Source: Geodermatophilus tzadiensis
GTDB taxonomy: Bacteria; Actinomycetota; Actinomycetes; Mycobacteriales; Geodermatophilaceae
Reading direction: 5' to 3'
DNA length: 64,000 bases
Assembly (NCBI RefSeq): GCF_003002915.1
Contig: NZ_PVTG01000021.1
Location: forward strand, 1 to 64,000
The position numbers and the translations under genes are program-made. Below are positions 48,730 through 57,211 of this stretch, one piece after another. The notes beneath the pieces were generated by a model. It saw only the letters and a program-made list of their open reading frames with translations, searched no databases and was not told the origin of the DNA. Within the stretch, counting starts at the first letter, position 1. Every line of letters starts with the position of its first letter.

Positions 48730-49097
48730 CGGAGGTCGAGTACCTCGACCTGGAGGACCTCCTCCTGCTCGTGCGGGTCCTCGGCGCGGGCCCGGTGGCC
48801 GACGTCGGGCTGCTCGACTCCTCCGCCGGCAGACCGCGCGCCCAGGCGTTCGGCCAGGACGCCTACCCGACGCTCCCGCTCAAGGCGGCGGCCCTCCTGC
48901 ACTCACTGGCCAAGAACCACCCGCTGGTCGACGGGAACAAGAGACTGGCCTGGCTCGCCGCGGTGGTGTTCCTCGACGTCAACGGGCACGCGCCGGACCT
49001 GGACGACGACGCCGCCTTCGCTCTGGTTATGGACGTCTCGGCGTGCTCCGTGCCCGTCGAGGACATCGCCGAGCGGTTGCGGGTCACGACGCGCTGA
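48726..49097 (+). CDS. Doc-type Fic-fold toxin
   Basis: A 123-aa protein with the Doc signature NHPLVDGNKRLAWLAAVVFLDVNG (residues about 62-85), the Fic H-x-F/L-x-D-G-N-K-R loop that binds nucleotide and phosphate. The upstream helices YPTLPLKAAALLHSLAKNHP and the N-terminal EYLDLEDLLLLVRVL fit the family. Doc phosphorylates elongation factor Tu in the characterised case. GTG 48726 overlaps the antitoxin stop. All loop residues are present, so the toxin should be active when unbound. Confidence 0.9.
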   Translation: MTEVEYLDLEDLLLLVRVLGAGPVADVGLLDSSAGRPRAQAFGQDAYPTLPLKAAALLHSLAKNHPLVDGNKRLAWLAAVVFLDVNGHAPDLDDDAAFALVMDVSACSVPVEDIAERLRVTTR

Positions 49098-49189
49098 CCG
49101 ACTCGCGGGCCGAACGCCTCTGGAGGCGAGTGGGTCCGGCTGCCACGGTCCTCCCGCAGACTGCGGGGTCGGGATGTCCAGGAGGAGTC

Positions 49190-49621
49190 ATGACCACTCC
49201 CGCCGAACTGGTCGAACGGGCGCGGCAGCGGTGGCACGCCGGGGACCTGCCCGGCTACCTCGAGGTGTACGCCGAGGACGTCCGGTACCACGGCCCGGAA
49301 CCCCAGCCGATGGACAAGACCGCCGTGGCCGCGTTCTACGAGCAGTTCTGGTCGGCCCTGGGGGCGCCGGGCCGCCCGAACCCGCAGTTCGACATCCACG
49401 AGCGGCTCACGGACGGCGACCTGTTCAGCTGCCGGTTCGTCGTGACCGGCGAGCACCGCGGCGAGTTCATGGGTGTGCCCGCCACGGGCCGGCCCTACGT
49501 GCTGGAGGGCATCACGATCATGCGGTTCCGCGGCGACCAGGTGGTCGAGCGCTGGACGACCGCCGACCTCCTCGGCCTCATGGTGCAACTGGGCGCTGTC
49601 CCGGCTCCCGCCTCAGCCTGA
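49190..49621 (+). CDS. SnoaL-like (NTF2-fold) protein
   Basis: A 143-aa protein of the SnoaL/ester-cyclase-like NTF2 fold: LVERARQRWHAGDLPGYLEVYAEDVRYHG at the start, then FYEQFWSALGAP, DGDLFSCRFVVTGEHRGEFMGVPATGRPYVLEGITIMRF and QVVERWTTADLLGLMVQLG. ATG 49190 is two bases after GGAGGAG (49181-49187). Such proteins bind small hydrophobic molecules or act as cyclases or isomerases; no partner is adjacent. A second NTF2-like protein lies at 51418-51801 on the other strand. Confidence 0.87.
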   Translation: MTTPAELVERARQRWHAGDLPGYLEVYAEDVRYHGPEPQPMDKTAVAAFYEQFWSALGAPGRPNPQFDIHERLTDGDLFSCRFVVTGEHRGEFMGVPATGRPYVLEGITIMRFRGDQVVERWTTADLLGLMVQLGAVPAPASA

Positions 49622-49828
49622 CAGCAGCCCGGCGTCCACCGTCCGGTACCGAGGAGCGCTGAGGCGCCGGCCGTCGCGGTCCGACCGTATTCTCGCGGCG
49701 GTCCGAGCGACCGCGGCCGTCACGGTGGTCCGGCCCCGCCGGCTCGTGTGACACTCCGCGCCGGAGGCGGCTCGCAGGGTGGGTCGGCCCCGTGCTCGAC
49801 GGCCCGCTCCGGACGATGAGGGCTCGCT

Positions 49829-51400
49829 GTGGTTGACACCGGCAAGGACGCAGTGCCCCGACCTCCCGACGGTGCGCAGGCCCTCGACGACGCCCTGCGT
49901 GACCTCGCCGCCGTCGACAACCTGCTCCTCGCCTCGCGGCGGTTCGAGAGCATCGTCGTGGCACTGCTCCGGGCCGAGGGTGGCGGCGCCGCGGCGCCCG
50001 AGGCGCAGGTGCCGTCGTCCACCAGCCGGGGGCGCTCCCGGTTCGATGCCGTGATCACGGGGGGCGTGGCGGGTCTGCCAGGGCCCGTGGCGGTGGACGT
50101 CCGGTACTTCGCCCGGCCCGGGAGGCGACTGGTCGCCCGCCGGCTGCGCGAGCGACTGCGCGACCTGGTGCTCGAGGGCGCGGTCGTCGACGCGCGCACG
50201 GTCCTCGTCGTGCAGAACGCCCCCGTGGACGACGACCTGCGAGCGGTGCTCGAGTCGGAGCGGCGGACCCTCGACGCGGCGCTGCAGGACGCGCCCACGA
50301 TCGCCGTCTGGGGCATCGACGAGTTGCGGACGCTGGCGGACGAGCACCCGTCCGCCCTGCTGGACGCCGACCGGCGAGCGCCCCTGCGGGCGACCGCGTC
50401 GAGCCTCCCGACCGCGACGACCGACCTCGCCCACACGGCTGCACGGGAGCAGAGCCTGGCCGACCTGCAGGCGGTCTACGCCTCGGAGGGCATCTCGCTG
50501 TTCCTCGGCGCCGGCGCATCGGTCGAGTTCGGACTGCCGTCCTGGTCGCAGATCATCGCCGACCTCTACCGCAGCGCACTGGAGGAGGAGCTCGGGAGTT
50601 CGCTGTCCCGGGAGGAGCTCGCCCACCTGCAGCGGCTGACCGTGCGCCTCAGCAGCGACTCCCCGCTGCAGGCGGCCCGCGCGGTCCAGCGGGCGCTGGC
50701 CCAGCAGGGGAAGGGGTTCGAGGAGCGGCTGTCCTCGGTCCTGTACCGGGACGTCGGGGCGGACGGCGGCCGGCCTCTGCTGTGGGCCATCTCGGACCTC
50801 TGCATGGCGACCCGACGCGGGTCCCGGGTGCACTCCGTCGTCACCTACAACTTCGACGACCTGCTGGAGGAGAACCTCGCCACCCGGCGGGTCAAGGCGC
50901 TGTCGGTGTTCGAGGCCAGCGCGGCGCCCCGCGCCGACGAGCTGCCGGTCTACCACGTGCACGGCCTGCTGCCGCGGGACCCGGCGAACACCGGTAGACC
51001 CGCCCGGGAGCCGGTCGTCTTCGCCGAGCAGCAGTACCACGCGCTCTACACCGACCCGTACCACTGGACCAACATCGTCCAGCTCAACGCCATCCGTGAG
51101 CACACGTGCGTGTTCATCGGGCTGTCCATGACCGATCCGAACCTCCGGCGGCTCCTGGAGATCGGGTCGCGGAGCAGTGAGACCGTCCGGCACTACGCCT
51201 TCATGAAGCGGCGCACGGTTCCGGACCTGCTCCGGGAGGACGAGACGCTGCAGGAGGTGCCGGCAGCGACCCTCGGCTCCTTCCTGGCCTGGCACCACGG
51301 GCTGGCCGAGGAGGTGCTGCGGGACCTCGGGGTGCAGATCGTCTGGTTCGACGACTACGGCCAGATCCGGGACGCCATCCAGGGCCTCGCCGATCTCTGA
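49829..51400 (+). CDS. SIR2-family NADase-type protein with an N-terminal degenerate nuclease-like domain
   Basis: A 523-aa protein. Residues about 20-180 form an alpha/beta domain with FDAVITGGVAGLPGPVAVDVRYFARPG and ARTVLVVQNAPVDDDL, TIAVWGIDELRTL. This resembles Mrr-like PD-(D/E)XK folds, but the usual E-x-K is D-V-R, so nuclease activity is doubtful. Residues about 205-500 are a SIR2 domain: ISLFLGAGASVEFGLPSW (NAD loop, near 224), VVTYNFDDLLE with the catalytic Asn (near 340), VYHVHGLLPRD with the catalytic His (near 376) and CVFIGLSMTDPNLRRLL. Stand-alone SIR2 proteins of this class in defence systems deplete NAD on infection. The start is GTG 49829. It has no coupled partner gene. Confidence 0.82.
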   Translation: MVDTGKDAVPRPPDGAQALDDALRDLAAVDNLLLASRRFESIVVALLRAEGGGAAAPEAQVPSSTSRGRSRFDAVITGGVAGLPGPVAVDVRYFARPGRRLVARRLRERLRDLVLEGAVVDARTVLVVQNAPVDDDLRAVLESERRTLDAALQDAPTIAVWGIDELRTLADEHPSALLDADRRAPLRATASSLPTATTDLAHTAAREQSLADLQAVYASEGISLFLGAGASVEFGLPSWSQIIADLYRSALEEELGSSLSREELAHLQRLTVRLSSDSPLQAARAVQRALAQQGKGFEERLSSVLYRDVGADGGRPLLWAISDLCMATRRGSRVHSVVTYNFDDLLEENLATRRVKALSVFEASAAPRADELPVYHVHGLLPRDPANTGRPAREPVVFAEQQYHALYTDPYHWTNIVQLNAIREHTCVFIGLSMTDPNLRRLLEIGSRSSETVRHYAFMKRRTVPDLLREDETLQEVPAATLGSFLAWHHGLAEEVLRDLGVQIVWFDDYGQIRDAIQGLADL

Positions 51401-51417
51401 ACCGGGTCGGAGCTCCC

Positions 51418-51801
51418 CTACACGGTCCAGTCGGTGTAGTTGGCGAAGTGCGTGGCGACGCCGTCGGACATGCGCCAGACGTGAGCGCACGGGGCGTCGA
51501 GGGTCCGGCCCTCGCTGTCCCTGCCCACGAAGCGGCCGGTCACCACGATCTGGTCACCGGCGTCCAGAAACTGGTCCGTCTCGAGGCCCACCACACCCGG
51601 GCCGCCCCAGTACTGCGCGAACGACGTCCACACGTCGTTGACCACGCTGTCGCGGCCGTGCCAGGTCCCGCTGTACGGCATGCCCACGCCGTGCTCGACC
51701 CACTCGACGTCCGGGGCCAGGACCTTGCTGGCAGCCGCGAAGTCCCCCTGGCTGAACGCCTCGTAGGCCTCCCGCAGCGCGGCCACGTCCGACTGGGACA
51801 T
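51418..51801 (-). CDS. SnoaL-like (NTF2-fold) protein
   Basis: A 127-aa protein of the SnoaL type: SDVAALREAYEAFSQGDFAAASKVLAPDVEWVEHG, GTWHGRDSVVNDVWTSFAQYW, DAGDQIVVTGRFVGRDSEGRTLDAPCAHVWRMSDGVATHFANYTDW. The conserved D-V-E-W and the terminal H-F-x-N-Y-x-D are those of ketosteroid-isomerase-like proteins in actinobacteria. ATG 51801 (SQSDVAAL) follows GGAGGGGGA. It is convergent with the SIR2 gene, with about 17 bases between their stops. Confidence 0.87.
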   Translation of the reverse strand: MSQSDVAALREAYEAFSQGDFAAASKVLAPDVEWVEHGVGMPYSGTWHGRDSVVNDVWTSFAQYWGGPGVVGLETDQFLDAGDQIVVTGRFVGRDSEGRTLDAPCAHVWRMSDGVATHFANYTDWTV

Positions 51802-51931
51802 CGCGGTTCCCCCTCCGCCGAGCACCCGGGCCGTGCGGTCACGGCCCCGTGAGCGGGGAAGGTAGTGAGCGTCTCCCCGGCCGGGGTAGGGACCGAGGTC
51901 CCGGAGCCCGCTGCCCGTGGCGATCGCGTGA

Positions 51932-53335
51932 TCAGCCGGACCGCGCGGCCAGCCGCTCCAGCGCCGCGGTGAAGCTGTCGTTCCACAGCCCGAGGTAGGG
52001 CCAGCGCTCGGCCACGTGCGCCGTCGCCTCGGCCGGCGTCATGCCCTGCTCGCGCACCAGCCAGGCACGCAGCACCAGCCCGGTGCGTGACGCCCCGCCG
52101 TGGCAGTGCACGAGCACCCGGTGGCCCTCGGCGTGCAGCGCGGCGAGGTCGTCGAGCACGTCGGCCAGCACGACGTCGACGTCCACGTTGTGGTTGTTGT
52201 CGGTCAGGTAGGCCATCCGGTGCAGCGTGTGCGGGAACGGCTCGGCCAGCCGGCACAGGCTGATGACGGCGAAGTCCTCCTCGCTCCAGCGCGCGCCGTC
52301 GAGGTTGCCCGCCCAGATCCCCGGCAGCACCTCCGCCGGCCCAACCTTCGGGATCACGCCGGTCTCCGCCTGGAAGAACTCCTTGCCGTCGAGGTCGGCG
52401 GCCAGCCGCAGCAGGTCGGCCAGCCGCTCCACCCGGTCGCCGTGCCCGGGGACGCGGCCGTGCACCACCGAGGCCCACCGCATCGGGATGCCGCCCATCC
52501 CGTACACCGCCCCGGCCAGCCCGCCGGCCACGCACGCCCCCGTGTCGGTGTCCCCGCCCAGGTCGACCACCAGCCGCAGCACCTCGGCGAAGTCACGCCC
52601 GTGCCGCAGCGCCCACAGCGCCTGCCCGAGCGTCGGCCACACCGCACCGTTCGACTCGGTGGCCCTCGACGGCTCCCAGTCCGGCGCCAGCACGGTCGCC
52701 CACCGCTCGCGCTCCGAAGAGGCGACCAGCTCCAGAGCTGCGGGGACGGCGGCCAGCGGGTCGCCGCCGTCGAGCGCCACCCGCAGCAGCTCGTGGAACA
52801 CCGCGCACCCCTCACCCGCGGCCGGGTCCCCGTGGGTCAGCGCCGAGATGCGCCGGGCGGCGTCCACCGTGGCCGCGGTGCCGAACCGGGAGAACCAGAT
52901 CGCCGCCGGCGTGGTCCGCATCAGCGAGCCGTTGCCCGCCGCCCGCCCGGTGCGCGCGAAGTGCTCGGCCGCCGCGCGGTCCCACGGCAGCCCGGAGTCG
53001 AACACCACCCGGGTCTGCACGCCGATGTCCGGCGGGCCGGCCGCCGCCCAGGTCGCGAACCGGTCGAACAGGTCGGCCTCGTCCAGACCGCCGCGCTCGA
53101 CCAGCGACCGCGCCACCAGCAGCGCCATCTGCGTGTCGTCGGTGAACTCACCCGGCTCCCAGTCCAGGGACCCGCCGCCGCACATCTCGGTCGCCGACCC
53201 CCGGGCGGGCGTGGGGAAGCGCGCCGAGAACGCCCCGGGCGGGCCGAACTCGAACGGCGCGCCCAGCGCGTCCCCCACGGCCGACCCGACCAGGGCCCCG
53301 GCCACCCGGTGCGAGCGGTGCAGTCCAGCGGTCAC
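51932..53335 (-). CDS. ADP-ribosylglycohydrolase fused to a dual-specificity phosphatase (paralogue 2)
   Basis: A 467-aa paralogue of the protein at 24346-25764 with the same order of domains: HRVAGALVGSAVGDALGA, EFTDDTQMALLVARSL, GNGSLMRTTPAAIWFSRFG, DLGGDTDTGACVAGG and GAVYGMGGIP for the hydrolase, and VLVHCHGGASRTGLVLRAWL for the C-x5-R phosphatase. Long stretches are identical between the two copies; differences cluster around the linker (about residues 285-315), where this copy has ADLDGKEFFQAETGV. GTG 53335 is preceded by GGAGGGAGGA. It is a single gene here with none of the other ADP-ribose operon genes around it. It diverges from the nuclease-helicase gene with only about 65 bases between starts. 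Confidence 0.9.
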   Translation of the reverse strand: MTAGLHRSHRVAGALVGSAVGDALGAPFEFGPPGAFSARFPTPARGSATEMCGGGSLDWEPGEFTDDTQMALLVARSLVERGGLDEADLFDRFATWAAAGPPDIGVQTRVVFDSGLPWDRAAAEHFARTGRAAGNGSLMRTTPAAIWFSRFGTAATVDAARRISALTHGDPAAGEGCAVFHELLRVALDGGDPLAAVPAALELVASSERERWATVLAPDWEPSRATESNGAVWPTLGQALWALRHGRDFAEVLRLVVDLGGDTDTGACVAGGLAGAVYGMGGIPMRWASVVHGRVPGHGDRVERLADLLRLAADLDGKEFFQAETGVIPKVGPAEVLPGIWAGNLDGARWSEEDFAVISLCRLAEPFPHTLHRMAYLTDNNHNVDVDVVLADVLDDLAALHAEGHRVLVHCHGGASRTGLVLRAWLVREQGMTPAEATAHVAERWPYLGLWNDSFTAALERLAARSG

Positions 53336-53401
53336 GCACGCATCCTCCCTCCGGCGCGGGACGCCCCGATCCCGGCGCCCGCATGAGACCGTCCCGTCTC
53401 G

Positions 53402-56400
53402 ATGTACCGCACCGACGGCTCCCTGGTCCTGAGCCCCACCGACCTGACCCGCCACCAGGCCTGCGCCCACCTCACGACGCTCGATCTCGCCGTCGCCGAC
53501 GGCCGGCTCGCGCCGCTCGCGGAGGGCCCGGGCGACCACGCCGAGCTCATCGCCGACCTCGGCACCGAGCACGAGCTGCGCTACCTCGACGCGATGGAGG
53601 CCGAGGGGCGCAGCGTCGTGCGCATCCCCGTCCGCCTGGACGCGCGCGGCCGCCGGGAGGCCGAGGCGCTCACCCTGCAGGCGATGCGCGCCGGCGTCGA
53701 CGTCGTCCACCAGGCGCAGTTCACCGACGGCACGTGGGCCGGCGCCGCCGACTTCCTCCTCAAGGTGCCCACCCCGTCGGCGCTGGGGGAGTGGTCCTAC
53801 GAGGTCGCCGACGCCAAGCTCGCCCGCCGCGTCAAGGTGCCCGCGCTGCTGCAGATGGCCACCTACGCCGAGCGGCTCGCCGTCCTCCAGGGCCGGCAGC
53901 CCGACCGCGTCTGTGTGGTCACCGGCGACGGCGTCGCCCACCCGTGGCGGCTGGTCGACGTCGCCGCCTACGCCCGCCGCGCCCGCGCGAAGCTGACCGC
54001 CTTCGTCGCCGACCCCCCGGCCACCGAGCCGGTCCCCACCCCCTACTGCAGCCAGTGCACCTGGAAGCCGCGCTGCGACGGCGAACTGCTCGCGGCCGAC
54101 GACCTGAGCCTCGTCGCCGGCATGCGCGCCGACACCCGCGCCGCCCTGCGCACCGCCGGCATCACCACCCTCGAGCAGCTCGCCGCCGCCGACGACGCGA
54201 CGCTGAAGGCCGCCCGCATCGGCGCGGCCACCCGCACCCGCGTCCAGGAGCAGGCCCGCGAGCAGCTGCGCGAGCGCACCACCGGCGTCCCCACCCGCAC
54301 CCTGCTCCCGCCGGCCAAGAACACCGGCCTGCTCCGGCTGCCCGAACCCAGCCACGGCGACCTCTACCTCGACTTCGAGGGCGATCCGCACTCCGCCGAC
54401 GGCGCCGGGCTGGAGTACCTCGCCGGCATCGGACGGCGCGACGGCAGCTTCACCGCGCTGTGGGCCCACGACCCCGCCGCCGAGAAGCAGATGGTCGCCG
54501 ACCTGATCGACCTGATCCGGGCGGCCTGGCACGCCGACCGGGGCATGCACGTCTACCACTACGCCGCCTACGAGGTCAGCGCGCTCAAGCGGCTCACCGG
54601 CTGCTACGGCGTCCGCGAGGCCGAGCTCGACGAGCTGCTGCGCGCCGAGCGGTTCGTCGACCTCTATCCGGTCGTCAAGCAGTCGATGCGGATCAGCAAG
54701 GGCTCCTACTCGATCAAGAAGGTCGAGGCGTTCTACGGCCGGCAGCACACCGGCGACGTCGCCGACGCGATGGGCAGCGTCATCGCCTACGAGAAGTGGC
54801 TCGCCGACCGCGACCCCCAGCGGCTCGTGGACATCGAGCTCTACAACAAGGACGACGTCGACTCCACCCGCGAGCTGCACGACTGGCTGGAGACGCAGCG
54901 CGAGGAGCTGGAGCGCGAGTTCGGCGGCCAGGACCGCCCGCTCGTCTCGGAGACGACCGGCCCGGCCGAGCGGTCGGAAGCCGAGCTCGCCGAGCTGGCG
55001 CTGGTCGGCCGGCTGCAGGAGGCCGGGCACGACCTGCTCGCCGACCTCGTCCAGTGGCACCGCCGCGAGGCCCGCCCCGGCTGGTGGGAGTTCTTCAGCC
55101 GCAAGGACCTCGACGACGCCGCCCTGGTCGAGGACGGCACGGTGCTCGGCGGACTGTCGGCGCCGGTCGAGGTCGGCACCGAGAAGCGGTCGAAGCTCTA
55201 CGCGCTCGGCTTCCCGACGCAGGACACCAAGCTGTCGGTGGGGTCCAAGGTGGTCGACGTCGACACCCGCGTCCGGGTCGGCGAGATCCGCGAGCTGGAC
55301 GCCGTCGCCGGCCGCGTCGTCGTGAAGTCGACCAAGGAGCCCGCGCCGCGGGCGCTCGGTCCGGAGGGGCCGATCGACGACAAGGGCATGCGGGGGGCGA
55401 TCGCGGCCACCGCCGAGGCCGTGCTGACCGGCAAGCCCTGTCTCGGGCAGGCGCTGCTGGAGCGGCGGGTGCCGGCCGACTGCCGCCGCCGTCCCGACGA
55501 GCAGGCCGGCGACGCCGTCGTCCGCATCGGACTCGCGCTCGACGGCGAGGTGCTCGCCGTCCAGGGCCCGCCCGGCAGCGGCAAGACGCGGGCGGCCTCG
55601 CACCTGATCCGCGCGCTGCTCGACGCCGGCAAGAAGGTCGGCGTCACGGCCACCTCGCACGCCGTGATCGGCAACGTGCTGTCGGCGGTCGGGCGGCCCG
55701 CGCTGCAGAAGTGCGACGAGAAGCAGGCCTGCGGCGCGCCCGGCGTGGAGTGGTCGAGGGACGGCAAGGAGGTCGCCTCGCGGCTGCTCGACGGCGACGT
55801 GTCGCTGGTCGGCGGGACGGCGTGGTTCTGGACGCAGCCCGACCTCGCCGAGGCCGTCGACGTGCTCGTCGTCGACGAGGCCGGGCAGTTCTCGCTGGCC
55901 AACGCCGTCGCGGTGGCGCGGTCCGCGCGGTCGCTGGTGCTGCTGGGCGACCCGCAGCAGCTCGCCCAGCCGTCGCAGGGCGTCCACCCCGGCGACTCCG
56001 GGCTCTCGGCGCTCGAGCACCTGCTGGAGGGCCACCCGACGGTGCCGGAGGGCCGCGGCGTCTTCCTCGACACGACCTACCGCATGCACCCGGCGCTGAC
56101 CGCGTTCGTGTCCGACCTGGCGTACGAGGGCCGGCTGGAGTCGGCGCCGCTGCGGGAGCGGATCACCGTGCGGCCGGGCGGGCTGGTGTCCGGCAGCGGC
56201 CTGGCGGTGCGGTCGGTGTCCCACACGGTGTCGGCGTCGGCGGCGTCCCGGGAGGAGGCGGCCGAGGTCGCCGCCGTCTGGCGGTCGCTGCAGGGCGTCG
56301 GCTGGGTGGACGCCGAGGGCGCCGAGCGGCCGATCGGGCCGGATGACGTGCTCGTCGTCGCGCCGTACAACAACCAGGTGGCGCTGATCCGCTCGCTGCT

Positions 56401-56674
56401 GCCCGACGGCGCGCGGGTGGGCACCGTCGACCGGTTCCAGGGCCAGGAGGCGCCGGTGGTCGTGTACTCGACGACCTCGACGTCGGCCGACGACGCCCCG
56501 CGCGGGGTGTCGTTCCTCTACGACCTCAACCGGCTCAACGTCGCGGTCTCCCGGGCCAAGGCGCTGGCGGTGGTGGTGATGAGCCCGCTGCTGCTCGACG
56601 CCCAGGTGCGGACGCCGGAGCAGCTGCGCCAGGTCAACGCGCTGTGCCGGCTCGCGGAGATGGCGGGTGCCTGA
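53402..56674 (+). CDS. TM0106-family RecB-like nuclease / SF1 helicase
   Basis: A 1090-aa protein. The N-terminal RecB-type PD-(D/E)XK nuclease (about residues 1-240) shows LSPTDLTRHQACAHLTTLDLA, YEVADAKLARRVKVPALLQMATYA (D-x-K active site, near 136) and YCSQCTWKPRCDGELL, the cysteine cluster of AddB/Cas4-like nucleases. An RNase H-like or helix-hairpin region follows (YLDFEGDP, HVYHYAAYE, SYSIKKVEAFYG, KDDVDSTREL). The C-terminal third is a Dna2/Upf1-like SF1 helicase with VQGPPGSGKTRA (near 722), VVDEAGQFSL (near 822), LLGDPQQLAQPSQG, DTTYRMHPAL and LNVAVSRAKALAVVV. It probably cleans up or degrades DNA with ends or flaps. The ATG at 53402 has no Shine-Dalgarno. Its stop region overlaps the next gene by eight bases. 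Confidence 0.88.
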   Translation: MYRTDGSLVLSPTDLTRHQACAHLTTLDLAVADGRLAPLAEGPGDHAELIADLGTEHELRYLDAMEAEGRSVVRIPVRLDARGRREAEALTLQAMRAGVDVVHQAQFTDGTWAGAADFLLKVPTPSALGEWSYEVADAKLARRVKVPALLQMATYAERLAVLQGRQPDRVCVVTGDGVAHPWRLVDVAAYARRARAKLTAFVADPPATEPVPTPYCSQCTWKPRCDGELLAADDLSLVAGMRADTRAALRTAGITTLEQLAAADDATLKAARIGAATRTRVQEQAREQLRERTTGVPTRTLLPPAKNTGLLRLPEPSHGDLYLDFEGDPHSADGAGLEYLAGIGRRDGSFTALWAHDPAAEKQMVADLIDLIRAAWHADRGMHVYHYAAYEVSALKRLTGCYGVREAELDELLRAERFVDLYPVVKQSMRISKGSYSIKKVEAFYGRQHTGDVADAMGSVIAYEKWLADRDPQRLVDIELYNKDDVDSTRELHDWLETQREELEREFGGQDRPLVSETTGPAERSEAELAELALVGRLQEAGHDLLADLVQWHRREARPGWWEFFSRKDLDDAALVEDGTVLGGLSAPVEVGTEKRSKLYALGFPTQDTKLSVGSKVVDVDTRVRVGEIRELDAVAGRVVVKSTKEPAPRALGPEGPIDDKGMRGAIAATAEAVLTGKPCLGQALLERRVPADCRRRPDEQAGDAVVRIGLALDGEVLAVQGPPGSGKTRAASHLIRALLDAGKKVGVTATSHAVIGNVLSAVGRPALQKCDEKQACGAPGVEWSRDGKEVASRLLDGDVSLVGGTAWFWTQPDLAEAVDVLVVDEAGQFSLANAVAVARSARSLVLLGDPQQLAQPSQGVHPGDSGLSALEHLLEGHPTVPEGRGVFLDTTYRMHPALTAFVSDLAYEGRLESAPLRERITVRPGGLVSGSGLAVRSVSHTVSASAASREEAAEVAAVWRSLQGVGWVDAEGAERPIGPDDVLVVAPYNNQVALIRSLLPDGARVGTVDRFQGQEAPVVVYSTTSTSADDAPRGVSFLYDLNRLNVAVSRAKALAVVVMSPLLLDAQVRTPEQLRQVNALCRLAEMAGA

Positions 56675-57089
56675 CACCGCCGGGCTCGCCGCCCTGGTCG
56701 GGGTGGCACCCGACGTGCTGGTGCGGGCGCTCGGCGCCGGCTGGACCGAGGTGCGCGGGCCGGAGCACGAGCGGTGGTTCGTGAGCGGGGAGCCGGCGCA
56801 GGTGGCGGTCGGCTGGGACGGGTTCGGCTTCACGCTGGCCCGTCCCGAGCCGCGGTGGGCCGGCAACGACCTGGTGTGGGAGTTCGCGGCCGACCGCCGG
56901 TTCTCCTCCGACGAGGTGCTGTACGAGCGGGCGGAGCTGGCCGAGGCGGCGGAGGAGGTGGCCCGCCGGCGACGGCGGACGTTCCGCTGGTGCCCGGTGT
57001 GCCGGCAGGTCAGCGGCCGCGAGCACGTGCACGACAACACCGGCCTGTGCACGGGCTGCGCGGCCGAGCACCTCGGCGTCCGGTACTGA
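56667..57089 (+). CDS. Hypothetical zinc-ribbon protein, 140 aa
   Basis: The start is GTG 56667, eight bases inside the end of the nuclease-helicase gene, so the two are co-transcribed. An N-terminal helical part (GLAALVGVAPDVLVRALG) is followed by a beta-rich region with RWFVSGEPAQVAVGWDGFGFTLARPEPRWAG. The C-terminal zinc ribbon is FRWCPVCRQVSGREHVHDNTGLCTGCAAEHLG, with four Cys residues in two C-x2-C pairs. I do not recognise the family. Its coupling suggests a DNA-binding or regulatory partner of the nuclease. Confidence 0.75.
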   Translation: MPDTAGLAALVGVAPDVLVRALGAGWTEVRGPEHERWFVSGEPAQVAVGWDGFGFTLARPEPRWAGNDLVWEFAADRRFSSDEVLYERAELAEAAEEVARRRRRTFRWCPVCRQVSGREHVHDNTGLCTGCAAEHLGVRY

Positions 57090-57211
57090 GGACGGGGCGG
57101 CGGAGGGTCCCGGCGGGATCGCTCGGCGCGTAGGCTCCGCGCCTCACACGGGGGCCACGAAGACGCCGTAGGCGCCCCGTGCGTCCCGCTGAGTCGCCGC
57201 GGAGCCTCCTC

